Below are positions 24,820 to 38,099 of a stretch of 64,000 bases of DNA, piece after piece. Both the position numbers and the translations under genes were made by a program. Below the pieces are notes generated by a model, which was not told the origin of the DNA, ran no database searches, and saw only the letters and a list, made by a program, of their open reading frames with translations. This DNA is from Toxonevra muliebris (Eukaryota; Arthropoda; Insecta; Diptera; Pallopteridae): the NCBI GenBank assembly GCA_963691655.1, contig OY829328.1, forward strand, positions 34,925,890-34,989,889. Direction: 5' to 3'. Position 1 is the stretch's first letter. Every line of letters starts with the position of its first letter.

Positions 24820-25075
24820 TTTTGAATTGCTTTAGCCTTTGTAAATTTGATTAGGAAACCATATCGCTTTTGTTCCAAAATACATTAAATTTCCGAATGT
24901 TCGGCAGTGCAAAATATTGGGAATTGGCCAAATGCAAATTAAAAATATTGAATTGCTTTAGCCTCTGTTAACTATGTCAACGAAATGTTAAATTTCGTTC
25001 CAAAATATATGAAATTTCCAAATATTCTACAGTGTAAAATATTGAGATTTGGTCAAACGCTACCAACGGTCTGAA
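24820..25075. repeat. Tandem duplication, about 127 bp unit, two copies
   Basis: The string ttgaattgctttagcct occurs at about 24,822 and 24,949. Both are followed by ttccaaaatayat, aaatttcc and agtg.aaaatattg in the same spacing. The copies have diverged by point changes and small indels. Confidence 0.6.
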
Positions 25076-25369
25076 GAATTTTTGGGAAGGGATAAAGAAC
25101 TGATAACGTTACCTTCTGTACTAGGAACTTATCACTAGAGCTTAGGGTTGGGAATTTGAAATTTTTCAAAATATTGAACCCATTCGAGTACATATTTCCC
25201 TTCCAAAGCGCTCCTTCATTTTCTATTGTTTCTTAAGGTACAGAACGTTTTCAAGAGTTCTTCGTACTTTATAGGTTCAAACGATTCTGCATCTTCATAC
25301 ACCACAAAAATGCAGCCCTAGTATTGTTGAGTCTGTTATAGGCGTATTCATCTTAGGGTATGTTGTTGG

Positions 25370-26345
25370 GGCTGTCCACAAAGAACACGCTGAGACCTAT
25401 TGGTCAATTGTGGTACCCTTGGGGTGATCAGTTGACTCTGAACCCCTTCCTAATTAAACAATTCTGTGCTTGCAATGAAGCGTGATAAGCCTCTGATGTT
25501 AGAGGATGCCAGTTCTGTGAGTTTTCCATAGAAAATTGCTTCCAGAGTTTTGGGTCTGCGTGCTGCTAAAGCAGGGCAGTGCATACAAAGTGGAAGTTGG
25601 TTTCTTCTTTCTTTAAATTTCTACAGCTTCTGCAGAAGTCATTGTAGGAGTGTGGTTGCCAATAAGGCAGTGCCCAGTGAGAATAGATACTATCTTACTT
25701 ATGTGGGTACAATCCAGGTTAATGAGCGCTATAGTGTGTTTCTGGTTAGGCATCGACCAAAACTGTAGCAAGTTGATTCCACTCTCTTCCTGCTCTTCGC
25801 GATGTGGGAGTAGTGTTCTTTAAGTAGAACCAGTGGTGCGTAAATTTCGGAGAGTCGTCTCCAGTCTAGCAAGATTATCAGCCTTACAGTTTCCCTCAAT
25901 GTCGCTACGCCCTGGCACCCATATAAGGAGCTGGTTGTATGCCGTGGTTGTCTCGTTAAGAGACGATCTGAATTGTAGGGCAACTTTGGAGTTATGAGCC
26001 AGACATTGGAGTGATTTTATTACCGCTTGACTATCAGTGAAAATGCAGATATCACTACAGGGTATCGCATTACACCTTGCCAGATCTGCGGCTTCAGTGA
26101 TCGCAAGCAGCTATGCTTGAAAGACGCTGAAGTGATCAGGAAATCGAAAGTGCATTGAAATGTTCAGAGGAGTGGACTCCACCCCCAGCCCTACCATCAG
26201 TATATAAGTTGATGACATCAGGACGTATCACATTACCTGCACTCCGTTCTTTGTGACATGGAATATTCATCTTGTTTGTTTGTTTGAAGTGGTGCTTCGA
26301 TCCACGTTCCCAATTAACGCTAACGCGTCGATTTATAGCCATATC
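25370..26345 (-). pseudogene. Non-LTR retrotransposon relic, RNase H region
   Basis: Read on the minus strand, scattered frames give RNase H motifs of jockey/I-type LINE ORF2 proteins: INLYTDGRAGGGV near 26,200, IFTDSQAVIKSL near 26,030, then WVPGRSDIEGNCKADNLAR near 25,890, followed by a C-terminal segment (LTGHCLIGNH) near 25,660. Frameshifts and stops break it, so it is dead. The upstream reverse-transcriptase part is not clearly recognisable. Confidence 0.65.
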
Positions 26346-27219
26346 CTTAGGTTCTTTTTTTGGGAAGTTTTAAACGATTGGCTACAGCCATTTGGTTTTG
26401 TTTACGTATTTGCGTATAATCGTTGATGTTAGTTTTAGATAGATTTCCGAGGTTGACGAATAGTGGTTTCCTCAGGGTGCTTTCTTTCTTTCCATTAGGC
26501 TGGACATTCATAGAAGAAATGGACTATCATTTCATTTTCCTCAGGTTATCTGCAGCTCTGCGAGAAAGTGTTGTGAGGGATACAACGCGACATATTCATC
26601 AACTCCACCTTCTGTGATACTCAACTACTTAGCAAGTATTTTAGGGGTTGACCTTAATGTAGTTAATTTTGATTTTGATCTCTTTATTTTCGTCGTTCTG
26701 AAAAAACTATTAATTTTGAAATGCGCTTCTTGAAAAATCCAAATCGTTGAGCTGAACCTAGTGAAGCTCCATGTTATGCTTCGTCTTTGAGAACATGGAG
26801 ATTCTAGTTCGACTCCCGCATTCGTTGTGAATGGCTTTCTGATATTGCAATTATTTATCACGGCTAATACATTGTTGAGCTCGAATGCCATCTTTAATGG
26901 AGGGAAAGGGTTTAATTGGATTGGTTAAACAATATACTTAATTCCTTTCATTGAGCGATATCATTGTTGTCCACGCAACACTTGTAAGTATTAAAATATA
27001 GTTATACATATATAAATATATTTTCTATTTTCATATTTTATTATAAATATGTACTCGTATATAGTATACTTAAATTAGATTATGGATTAATATAACACAT
27101 AAAAATACATGTTTGCGTATAAATAAAATATCAGTCTATAATCTCACATAAAGATATGACACCCCATACGTCACCCCCATGTCTGTTATTTTCTTCGAGA
27201 AGAAAATCCAATCAAATAT

Positions 27220-27844
27220 TTAACCAAATAGATTAGGTACGAATAACTTCTTGCGCTTGGTGCGTGTTTGTTTGTATTTCAATATAGGATTATAACGCAC
27301 ATCACCATTGCCACCAGTTGCACCATTTTCAGCAATGGTATCTTGACGTCTATTCGAAGATGATGATGACGATGATGCTACTGGAACTTTTGATGCAGAT
27401 ACCGCAGTGATATAACCGCCATCTACATAATAGTAACCACGGCGTAAACGTCTTAAACGATAATCCGTTAACGGTTCTGCTGCATATTCACCATAATAAT
27501 AATCATCACTGAAACGATCAATAGATCCAATCGGTTCTATGTAACTATCGATGTCAGAATATGGTGGTTTTGCAGAGCTGTATGCCAATGCGTTGACGAT
27601 AATGATCAAAGTAACGAGTTGTACGTTTGTGAGGAAGTGCTGTAATTGTATAAAAAAATAATATTTTCATTAGATTTAAATATTTTAGCATAATAGCGTT
27701 AATTGTTTATGGTAATGCACTTCCATTAAAAATGTGAATAGTATTTACATAGCTTTAGCTCACATAAAAGTATTTATCGATGAACAAAAAAAAAAAAAAA
27801 AAAAAACAATTTCGCTGAGTTTAATAACTTACCGATAATTCCAT
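27220..27844 (-). CDS. Gene B: secreted peptide ending in LFVPNLFG
   Basis: Exons on the minus strand are 27844-27833 (MELS, then gtaagt) and 27639-27220 (after acaattacag), phase 0, 143 aa. The N-terminus (MELSHFLTNVQLVTLIIIVN) is a signal peptide ending near ALAYSSA. The mature part has a Tyr/Asp-rich acidic stretch, RLRRLRRGYYYVDGGYITAVSAS, a serine run, SNRRQD, and a basic tail TKRKK directly before LFVPNLFG and the stop. Gene C is its nearest relative: same exon plan, GYYYVDxG and SNRRQD blocks and the same end. Genes D and E share the ending. I do not recognise a named family. The final Gly after a basic pair is compatible with an amidated peptide, but this is inference. Confidence 0.8.
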
Positions 27845-28133
27845 TTTCTCGTTTTTTCGTAACGTTTTGAAGTTCTTGAAAAAGTTCAGAATGCTATCGA
27901 AGATATGAGAGTAATCCAAATAATCCAATTTGTAAAGAAAAATATGTAAATATTTTAATCCTTCAGTTTTGTTCTGGATTCCTTGTTTTGTTAATTCTTT
28001 CTTGTTTTTTATATTTTTTGTTAATATTTGCTTTTTAATATTTTTAATTCAGTTGTACAGATTTTTTTTGTATGAGCTCTTTACACTTTAAAAGACAGTT
28101 GTGTTCTGTTTGATAACTTCTAAAATTCCCTTT

Positions 28134-28142
28134 CTTTATATA
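28134..28142 (-). promoter_or_regulatory. TATA box of gene B
   Basis: TATATAAAG on the minus strand; about 34 bp downstream lies AAACAGAACACAAC (minus), which resembles the start regions of genes C and D. Confidence 0.6.
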
Positions 28143-29855
28143 TAGCCACAAAATTTATTTGCATTTATTCGCACAACATTGTGAAATGTTAACAGTGTTA
28201 GCTATGTACATATACAATCCTCCCCCGCCACAGAATTTTATTCAATTTAGGGGAAAACATATACATATACAGGTTAATATTTGCATGCTCGATTTGAAAA
28301 ATTGTGTCCCAATTGTTTATCATTTATCACATTAGGCATTATGACTGTGTACGTACAAATAATAATGAGAGTATACGTGTACTTAAGTATGTGTCTTTTG
28401 CCTCGTCCGTTCATTTGCTAGGGTCTAATTAAATGTTTTTAATTATTTTCCCAGTTCTATGCGGTTTGTTTCGTACGGAACGGAAAAATTGCTCAATTAT
28501 GGAAACCTACTTTATAAATGCTAAAAACAAATAGTTGTTAATTTCTGACTGACTCTTTTGAATTAGAAGTTTTATGCTTCAATAAATTTTATTTAATAAT
28601 TAAATTAATTAATTAAAACTGTGTCTTTATTAATAATGCTAAAAAGAAACAATTCCATTGTGTGAAGGCTAATAAATACAAATGAATTTGAAGAACTAAA
28701 TAAAAGAATTATTGGAATTTGGAATCTTGTTTGAAACTGAGGAAAATGCTGCTGTCAAAAGAAAATAAACTAACACGATTGATTTATTATTTTCTAAAGT
28801 TCTTCGACTTTTTGGAAATTTTGAGCAAAATAAAAGAATTCCAAAGGAGATGTCAAAAGCAAATTCAATGCTGTTGTGGCTTCGGGTTTTTATTAGTATA
28901 AAAATATATAGGCTTTCCGGAAAGCTGAGGCCTGCCAACAAATTCAGGCTTCTCTCCAGACTGGAATACTAAATATATACTTATTATAACCTTCAGATTT
29001 AAATTTTTCATTATTTGGATATATTTAAATGAAGTTCGTTTCTTTAGTCTTTTGTTTTTCTGAATGATATTTGGAATGTTCACTAGCTGTCGTATGTTGT
29101 CGTATAATTATAAAGTAATATAATTTTGTATGAAAAATTAAAGAATTTACGACTAATGAGAGTATTCGATACCAAATAAGGCAAATTGTGAATATCCTTT
29201 ATTCTTTTATGAAAGGCATTGCTTTTATTAAAAACATTTAAAATAACTGTTGAGTACATATTTAGCGGCTCTTCTTCTTTCCCTTCCTAGTATCTTTTTT
29301 TTAACGGTCTACCTTTGATTTCAAAAAACTGTAAATGAACAAGCGTCGGCTGCACCTTGGTAAACCGTTTTAACTTACCAACTAAACTGTGGAGTAACCA
29401 GGAAGAAATTTTCAACTTGCTGCTGTAGCTCTGCTTTTATGAACTTTATACTTAAATTAACAGCACGCGACGAAAACTTGAAATTAGTTTCAGCTTAAAC
29501 GTTCTACAATGAGTCTCACTACGCACTGAACAGTCTGAATAGGAGTGTGGTTAGCATCAAAGAAGGCCCATATTTAAAATAAATATAAACAGTGAATTTC
29601 TTTTTAAGAGAAGGTCATTCAGTATGAAAGCAGCCTCATTTTTTAAAGAATAACTCAGCCCTCTAACATGCGGAACATTATGCAATGAAATTACTTTGAA
29701 AAATTTGTTCAGTGTCAAAGCAGGTTCACCAATCACAATTAAAATTTTATACATTTCAAAAGAAGGCTTTCAGCTCCAAAGCGGGTTTAACGTTACACTT
29801 AAAATCATGTCAAATTTGATCTCAACTCCATCGCCATTTTTGGCAACAGAAAATA
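28143..29855. other. Intergenic, no gene seen
   Basis: AT-rich sequence without a supported gene. A perfect 14 bp palindrome GCTTTCCGGAAAGC lies at about 28,911. The part from about 29,560 may be further LINE debris joined to the next feature, but no motif supports this. Confidence 0.35.
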
Positions 29856-30200
29856 TTTTTTATTTTCATTTCCTTCTACTTTTCTTGGAAGCTCATTCAA
29901 ACGCAGCTCTGGCTTTGTTGACTCTGCTCTTGACGTCTTCCTTTGCTTCACCTTCTGTGGTCATCATACTGCCTAAGTAGCAGAATTTTTCTAAGTATTG
30001 CAAAGGCTGGCCCTCGATTTTTATGTGGTCAGTACTGAAGTTGTTGATGCTAATCTCGAGGTCAATGTACCGTACTTTTCAGATCAAATGATAAGTTTTC
30101 ATTAACATGCCGCCAAGCTTGTGCGAAAACACACATACATATATCGTCTACAAAGTCAAAGTCCTCGAGTTGATGGGTTGGACTTCAAGATATGCCTGGA
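29856..30200 (-). pseudogene. Non-LTR reverse-transcriptase fragment
   Basis: On the minus strand the region encodes, across broken frames, a piece typical of the end of LINE reverse transcriptases: HIKIEGQPLQYLEKFCYLGS followed by MMTTEGEAKEDVKSRVNKAR, and upstream a segment like the DF.FVDDICMC region. The family resembles RTE/L2-type elements where a YLGS motif follows the catalytic core. Only this fragment is recognisable. Confidence 0.55.
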
Positions 30201-31440
30201 GAAAATAATAATAATGCCGAATAAAAACGGCATTGTAACGCGCTGTAAAAGTCCTCTTTAAAATAACCTAGTTCCATTATGAACAACCTGAATTGAATTT
30301 AAACCAATACTGGCCGTCTTGTCTGGTCGAAAAACAAATTAAATCGAAATCAATTTAAAAACAGGCTGATTTCTTATACATATTTCCAAACTGCTTTCGT
30401 TCTGAAGAGTCTGTTGCCAACTTTTCGCCTCGGGACGGTATTAAGTGTTCGAATTCTAGTGGATATAAACTAAAAATGTATTCGAAATTATCATCAACAA
30501 GCGTGTTAATTTAGTTTATTAAGCTTTATTGCCATAACACAATTCCAATGGCTAAATCCAAAAAATGCTAAATACTTTTCCACCCACACAAAATTACTTC
30601 CGCACTACACAGCCTTGGTTTATCAATCGATCAGTTCACATATTCATTTGCAAGCCGAGTTAAGGCTATTATTATTTCGACTTCAACTACCATAAATATC
30701 ACAAATCAATTTCGCTGCAAACTTCATTTTACTACTTTTTCAAACTGTATTTTCGCATATCTATTTTAATTTAAAAATAAATATTTTCATATCAAATATT
30801 TATCATTTTAGCATAGCTATCACTACCGAAACAGATGCACAAAATTTTCCACTTTAATATTATTCAGTAAATATTTACGCACTTATTGCTAAGGAACTGT
30901 GTACGTAATTAATTTAATATATTTCTTCAATTATTACAAAAATCTAATTTTATATAATATTTACAATTTTGGTAATTGATGGTGGGAAACATTTTATTTG
31001 TTTTGACTTATTAATAACTATTCATATACAGAGAAAAATGTTGATGATAGTTTCCATTGTTGGTTAATTTTATAAATAAACGACAATACAAATTTACGCA
31101 CCATTGATTTCCGTCTGGGTTGCAAATACGATTTTCAAAATATTTACCTTTCAAAATTTTTATGTTAATAACTTTGTAAATATTTATCGCATTGAATTTT
31201 CTATAAACATATTTAATAAGTGCATTCGTATTTGATGGTTTTTTGGTTTGCTTTACGATTGAAATGAATAATTGGTTGGTAACGAATATTTCAGTTGGTT
31301 TTCTATGCCAGTGAAGTTCTGACATTGTTCTAATTAGTTATTTATGCTCTTTCGCAATATTATATGAATTGTACGTTACTGAAGAAATTAAAGCTTTATT
31401 TTGTATTTTTTTTTTTTGTAAATGGCCCGGTCATATATTT
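30201..31440. other. Intergenic, no gene seen
   Basis: AT-rich sequence with no supported gene, promoter or repeat. Confidence 0.4.
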
Positions 31441-31445
31441 AGTTT

Positions 31446-33130
31446 TTGTCCGTTCAAGAACTTAGCGCTGTGTCGAACACCGCATCTGTAATGAGTCGTT
31501 ATTGTTACATCCTCTCTCTTCATTTCAGCATGCTTACCAATGTGAAAAATTTTTTGAAACAACCTTTCGAAATCTGGTACGTCGGATTGAGCGGGCCCTC
31601 AACAGGAAAGAATACCCTATTGGTATTTTTGTTGATATTGTGGGAGCTTTTGATAACGCGCCTTTTGACGGCATGTGCAATGCAGCAGGTCAGCATGGAG
31701 TGGATCCGGTTCTTGTTAACCGGATACGTTCAATGCTGTCACATAGACTTATGATGGTTTAAGCTGATTGTTGTCATTCCGTCACTTGCGGTGTGAATAG
31801 AGGATACCCCAAAGGAGGCGTACTCTCTACACTCTTCTTGTTTCCTTAAATAAGTCGGGTATCTACACACATGCTTATGCCGATGATGTTGCCTGCTTAA
31901 TCACGGGCCAATCAGTAGAGTATGTTTGTAGAAAGGTCCGCTCTGAATATGATTGAATTTTGGTGTTGCTTACACGGGCTATCGGTAAAACTGTTGTGAT
32001 TCTTTTCACCAGGAGTAGGAAAATTGATGGTCCTATTTTACCAGTACTCAGAAGAATCACTATTCAGCTATCCCAAGAAATGAAATATCTAGGAGTCATT
32101 TTAGATACCAAACTTTTGTAGCGTTCTCATATAGATCTAAAGGTATCCAAAGCACTGGAAGATTTTTGTCAGTGTAAGACTATTTTTAACCTTATAAAGT
32201 TTTATGGCTTTATAAGGCTATGACTAGACCCATAATCACCAATGCATCCATAATCTGGTGGAGCAGACTTAATATTGACAGTGTTAGGAAAGCTCTTGCC
32301 AGACTTCAAAGCACTTTGTCCATTTGTTGTATTTTTTTGTAATGATTAGTCAACAAACAGGGATATTGCACCTATAAATGCAGAGCATTGAGTTGATTGT
32401 GAAAAGACGATAGGTTAATGGGAGGAGGAAAGAGGGAAAAGTATCTGTGAATGTTTGTTTTAAATTTGGACGGGAGCTTTTCTGACAACACCTGTCCCAT
32501 ACTTGGATGCATTGCTCAACTTACCACCCCCTGATATTTTTCCTAAAGGAGAGGTTGTCGAAGCAATCTGTAGGCTTAAACACGATTGGTATTGGTATGA
32601 CACTTGGTGGGATATTGTTGACATTGTTGAAGATACTGGTTTTGATCTAACAGTTCTATCAATGCCATCCGATACAATGCCAACAATTCAAGTTTTAAAA
32701 CAGTAGCGCTGCACAATAAAAATTTCAGAGGCCCAAACTTGGATTTCCCGGGACCGGAGCTGGAAGTTGATTGTAAGCGCATTTTCACTGGCGGCAACAA
32801 AACAGAATTCGGTTCGGGTTCTGGAGTCTTCATTGAAAATGATGGAGTGCACCTTCACTTCTCTCTTGGGTTGTATGCTTCTGTTTTGCAAGCAGAAATT
32901 TTTGCAATCATCAAGGCAATTGACCATGTTATTGATAATGGTTGGAGAGAAAGGAGTATCTGTGTATTTAGTGATAGTCAGGCTGCGCTTAAATCCTTGC
33001 CTAATCCTCTAACCACGTCTAAACTGGCTATGCATTGTTAATCCAGGCTTGATTGTGTTGGAAAGCACAATCGCTTGCTGTTGATATGGGTTCCTGGACA
33101 TTCAGGAATTTCAAGACTTGACCCACGATA
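31446..33130 (+). pseudogene. LINE relic with reverse transcriptase and RNase H (I/jockey type)
   Basis: Broken frames on the plus strand give, in order: QHAYQCEKFFETTFRNLVRR and IFVDIVGAFDNAPFDG (RT fingers/palm, 31,525-31,690), GVDPVLVNRIRSMLSHR, then the catalytic AYADDVACL near 31,873-31,900, MKYLGVILDTKLL near 32,082, and an RNase H domain (GSGSGVFIENDG near 32,815; EIFAIIKAIDHV; FSDSQAALKSL near 32,970; VPGHSGISRLD near 33,090). A poly-A-like run follows at about 33,150. Several stops and frameshifts are present. The order RT then RNase H is as in I- or LOA-type elements. The 5' ORF1 and endonuclease parts are missing. Confidence 0.8.
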
Positions 33131-33169
33131 ACGAATCTGACATTAATTAAAAGAAAAAAAAAAACAATT

Positions 33170-34999
33170 GGCTTATCCTATATGGCGGGTTTTTGTATTA
33201 ACGTTATTAGGTTGAAATGAAATTCAGTAGTGAGGCATTTTTGGAGTCGCTTTTCCACAATTTATTGAATATAAATGGATGTAAGTAAGAGTTGTATCTG
33301 ACTTGAACTGTGTTCTAAACTTTTGTTGTGGTTTTTTAATGAAAATAAATGCAGATCAGTAACAATACTAAATGTTGTAAATGGCCAGGTTTATTGGATT
33401 TCGTCATACTGTACACCGTGGTAGTTTAGTTTTTCAATTAAAACAATATAACAGTAACAAATTAAAAACTGTTCGTACATATTTGAATTTAAGTACATTA
33501 CGTTCGCAAGCACTCATTTCATATTTGAGTTACCACAAGCTGACTGTCTTATTTTTAGAATATTCCATATGGATACTTCAGAATAATAAATGATTTGTAT
33601 TATAATCAGGTTTGTTCCATTCGAATTAAATCATTAATATATTCCAATCCCTACTTTCTTTACACTTTTATCGCCATGTTTACACTTAAATACATTTCAT
33701 TTCAAAGAGGCTACATGTTTTGGTTTTTTATTACTCATACGACATGAGGACATTTAATTAAAAGAAAGTGGAAATTGCAAGCAGTAATAGAAATAAAAGA
33801 TAAAATATAATCAATTACACAGGTTTACACGGTTTACCCGAGCAACCAAAAGATGTTTTAAAGTAATTTTATGTGTTGATTTTTCGCTTTCAGTTCAGAC
33901 TTTTTATAAAAATAATTGAGTTTTTTTCAAACTAAAAATTGTGATTTTATTTGAAAAAGTTCCTAAAATCCAAAATAAAATGCAATGGAACTGGGTCGTT
34001 TGTAATTTTTTGGGTCTGTCTCACGTAAAAGAGATTCCAATAATAATAGGTGAGTATACCTTCATTCCAAAAACCTATGTAGTTTTTCTCGATTCTCCGT
34101 AAATCTTAGTGCAACCGCTATCCTTACTCGTTGCTAGTTGTCAAGGAAGAAATCCAGATGGCAATAAAGAAAATGGATTTTCAACGACATTCTAACTAAG
34201 GTAATTTCTCAAAAGATCTACGATAATTTGACTGCAGTCGTCACTTTTTCTTCTACCGAGGAAGTTTTGAAGTTTCTGTATTACATATTCTAATTAAATT
34301 ATATATGCATTTTATATGAAATTAGTGCATTTTTTTCAAAACCAAAATTACCTTAGGTCATCATTTGTAACAAATATGCGGAAATTATATTCAATTAGAA
34401 CATTCCTCAGTTTATTATGTACAAAACAAAAACTAAAGATAAAAAATAACACAAATTTCTCTCTTTCTCTATCTAGTTCAATTTCTTATTGTCAATAATA
34501 TTTACAAGATTGATTAGCAGTTGCAGTGTTGCAAAGTAAATATTTTTGAGAAATTTTTTGCGTGTTAGACGAATTTCATTTTGGCAATAAATAAACACAA
34601 TCAATAAATGAATTTTATAAATAAATAAACAAAGTTGTACGAATGAAAATTTAATTTTGTTTACATTTTAATCAATATGCGGATGCGGTTGAGAGAAGAA
34701 ATGAACAATAATAAATAAACAAATTCGAAAATCTATTGAGTTGTTTAACCCCTTAAAAAAAACTGGATTAAAGTGGCTATAGAAGCATTTAACAGATGGA
34801 TGCATCATTCACATAGACAAAGTAACGAATTTAATTATATATTTGAATTGATATTTCAATAGTATTCAGCACATTTTTGTCTGTTTTGTTTGAAAGATAG
34901 TTGAAAGAAAAGATTGTTCCATTTCCATAGATAGATCCGAAATATAATACCACCATATCCCTTATACATATCATATGCCATATTGCAAATTTATATCTA
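33170..34999. other. Intergenic, no gene seen
   Basis: AT-rich sequence without recognisable genes or paired repeats. Confidence 0.4.
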
Positions 35000-35105
35000 T
35001 TATGGCACAACAGCTCATGGAAGGCCCAGCCCAGCCTGCTTTAGGCATCCTTTCACATTGTGCGAGCTAAATTTATATAAAAACAGGAAAGAATCAAAAT
35101 AGGAG
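35000..35105 (-). repeat. SINE fragment (3' part), copy 1
   Basis: The stretch starting tatggcacaacagctcatgg resembles, in the same orientation, the stretches beginning tatggcgcaacaacccatga (44.2 kb) and tgtggcataacattccata (38.1 kb). The 38.1 kb copy has a tRNA-like head, which puts the element on the minus strand. Confidence 0.45.
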
Positions 35106-35737
35106 AGAGTCAAAAATAAGAAAATACAAATTTTTACTCGGCACAAATATATGTAGTTCACAAATATGAATGGGTGTGAACTATGAAAATGATGGCAACT
35201 TTTTTTGACCATGCCGTTTACACCCAGACACTGCGTATAGGAGCCCAGCACATAACTACTACTCCATGTCGTCAGTTATTGTAAAATTAGCAACCTTAGC
35301 AATGGGTTAAATATTTACATTGCTTTTCCATAAATACACTTACTACATTTCAATGAATTTATGCGAAATTCGGCATAGATTTTTCCATATATAGCTGGGC
35401 TTATATCGATACCCGATCATTAAAAAACTGAAGCCTCACGAATTAATAGTCAAGTTCGATTCACCACTTACCCGGTTTGGAAAGAAAATCAGGCTCGCTT
35501 AAATAAGTAAGATTATAAATAAACAATTCTTAACAAAGCTATTGTACTATTGGTGAATCAACCGCAAACAATTAAGATTTGTTTTTCAAGTGAAACTTTT
35601 TTAATCGTGTTAGGTTACACCAACACCTAAAGCATAGAATCGATGTAATACACAAAAATAATAAACACATAGAGTGCTGAAGCAACAGAAATAGTTATAT
35701 GGAGCATATGTGCACACTAAGAACAAATGTGGCTTCG

Positions 35738-37439
35738 TGAAATAGCTCCTAACGAATTAACTCCTAACAAAAATATATGAAATACGTCCTAACAATTACC
35801 ATACAAAGTTAGAATTTATTTCACATAAAATAAAACCTAAATGTTTAGGTTTTTTGCATCAAAGTTAGAAGTTATTTAAATTTTTATTGTAAGCAGTTAT
35901 TAAATCATAATTCGGATTCATTTCATTTCAGCGTATTTTGCACAAAGTAAATCCATATTTAAAAATAACAATTTTCATTTATTTACAAATTATAATTAAT
36001 TGATAACACTGTTCAACAGCCAAAAATGAGCAGAGACGAGACAAGTGTACTTAAGGTAATGAGGTCGCTGAGTTCGAATCCGTTGTCCGTTTTGCTCTGC
36101 TACGTCACAATTTTTTTTTATTGACATCAAAATTTTTAAAATTGAAAAAATAAAAAAATTAAAAATGCAGTTCATATTTTTTTTCATCAAAACATCCATT
36201 TTTACAAAAAAAAATTTTCGATTTTTTTTATTTTTTAACTTTGAAAATTTAAAAAAAAAAATTTTTTTTTTTAATGAATTATTTTTTCGTAATTTTTTTC
36301 ATCCTCGTTATCATCGTTCACTTTTATCTCGTTGTTAGCTTAACCCAGTAATGCCTAACCGTGCCATATGGCACCTTGTCGCTGAGCAGTTCCAGAGCCA
36401 CGTTCGAGAACAATTTTTTCTCAAGTTATTTTCTTGATCTATCTACTTTGGTTTCAAAACTTTCCATTTGCAGAACAGTGTAATCACTTACTTACCCCTT
36501 CTCATATGTTTTAAGGGGTCGTACCTTTCAAAAACTCAATTTTTTGCATTTTCTTAAAGTGACCACTATTACCCAACAACTACTGAACCGATTATTTTCA
36601 AATTTAATACGCGTTTTCAATACATAATAATCTAGTGGCTGATCGATGGATTTTTTTGTATGCAAAACTATTTTTTATACCTCAACTTTTTTAGAGAAAA
36701 TCCAACTGTTAATTTTACAGGTCGCCATTTTGTTAGATATGTATATTTTTTTTAAATCCTTCCATCAATCACTAGATAATCTTATGATAAAAGTAAATCC
36801 ATTTCATTTTCGAATTTTAGACGATCCAGATTTACAAAATGTTGGTCACCGCAAAACATGTTTTATAGAAAGGCGTCAGCGGAATCGCTCATTACTCATA
36901 AAGTTTTAAATATTTTTTAATAAAAATTGCTTAAAGTTAAGCTCAATATATCGTCGTCGTTCTGGCAGAATTCACTAAGTCCATTTTTTTAATTTCTGAG
37001 ATGAAGTTAGTTTTTGCATTCGTAGGTTCTCCACGTACACTGGCAAAAATTAAAAAGTTAACAGCTAGATACACACATTAGTATACATTTTAACTGCATC
37101 ATCAAAAAGCGAATTCATTATATCATTCGAATTATAGAAGTTAATTAATACGGATCCAATTAAAAAAGTTAATTTAGTTTTAGTGATTTCTGCTTGAACG
37201 ACGACGATATGTACTTTTAGATAATAAAACTTTAGTGGTTTACTTGGAAAAAATTCTTGAAAAAAGCCTATTTTTTCGCGCCACAACTTTAATGTCCACA
37301 AGTCATACCTGCAGTGTTATTTAGAACGGACGGACGCGGTTGATACACCTTCTAAATGTTAGGGGTTATTTCATTTTGACGTTAGGAAAAATTTAGGTGT
37401 TTGGTGTTAACTAATTTTCAAAAGTTAGGAATTGTTTCA
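35738..37439. mobile_element. DNA transposon with repeated TGAAAYANNYCCTAAC ends
   Basis: The 16-base unit occurs twice at the left (TGAAATAGCTCCTAAC 35738-35753; TGAAATACGTCCTAAC 35778-35793) and twice inverted at the right (37358-37373 and 37424-37439). This gives a 1.7 kb unit with doubled inverted ends. Inside are homopolymer-rich stretches and a patch with a box-B-like GTTCGAATCC near 36,075. No transposase is recognised. Confidence 0.5.
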
Positions 37440-37631
37440 TTTGTTGCTTGGAGCAGAAGAAACAATGTGAAATTAAAAATGGCACTGAAAATTAGTCCGT
37501 AACCTAATTTGTCGCAAGTCAAATAAGTTGCAGTCATTCCGGCGCATGCAGGCTTAAGGGTCCACGAAAAGTGTGGTCAAATTAAACGAAACACAAAGTG
37601 AAAAGAATTATCGAAGTATCACATTTATATT

Positions 37632-37755
37632 CAGCCCTATTCTAAATATTTCCATAATGAAACTCCCGGGAAAATTTGTTCCTTTTCTTTCTTATGGGGG
37701 AAAGAAACAAATTCTCTCGGGGTATTTCATTTTGGGATTATTTAGAATAGAGCTG
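37632..37755. mobile_element. Hairpin MITE with CAGCYCTATTCTAAATA ends
   Basis: The left arm (cagccctattctaaatattt, then ataatgaaactcccggga) is the near-inverse of the right arm (ctctcggggtatttcattttg, then agaatagagctg). Length 124 bp. A possible 3 bp ATT duplication flanks it. Non-coding. Confidence 0.65.
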
Positions 37756-38099
37756 ATTTACTATCGAAGCGAGGCAACAGTGCGTGTACATTAGTCGAGT
37801 TCTGAAGGGAAGATGAGCTTAATATGGGGCGAGCTGATGACAGTTATTTGCAGCTGTCAACCACTACCAAGGGATAAAAATTAGACACTGGTCCGCAACA
37901 TCCCGTGGTCCACAATACCCCAGTTACTCCTACATATTGTATATGGGTATGTGTCTTTGATATGTACACAAGAAATATTAAAATTAAACAGAAATTATGA
38001 AAAGAGAATATTTTGATTTTATTACTTTTATTCCAGCTAGCATTAAGGAGATCAATGCGCAATCAAAGTGAAACTCTTCCATCTGTTTGTTAGAAGAGT

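Noticed and set aside
34740..34770. TTAACCCC near 34,745 as another piggyBac-type end
   Set aside because: No matching inverted partner with GGGGTTAA within a few kb.
36020..36095. Possible tRNA gene (box-B-like GTTCGAATCC, GCAGAG..CTCTGC ends)
   Set aside because: The T stem does not pair and no box A is found at the right distance; at most a SINE relic.
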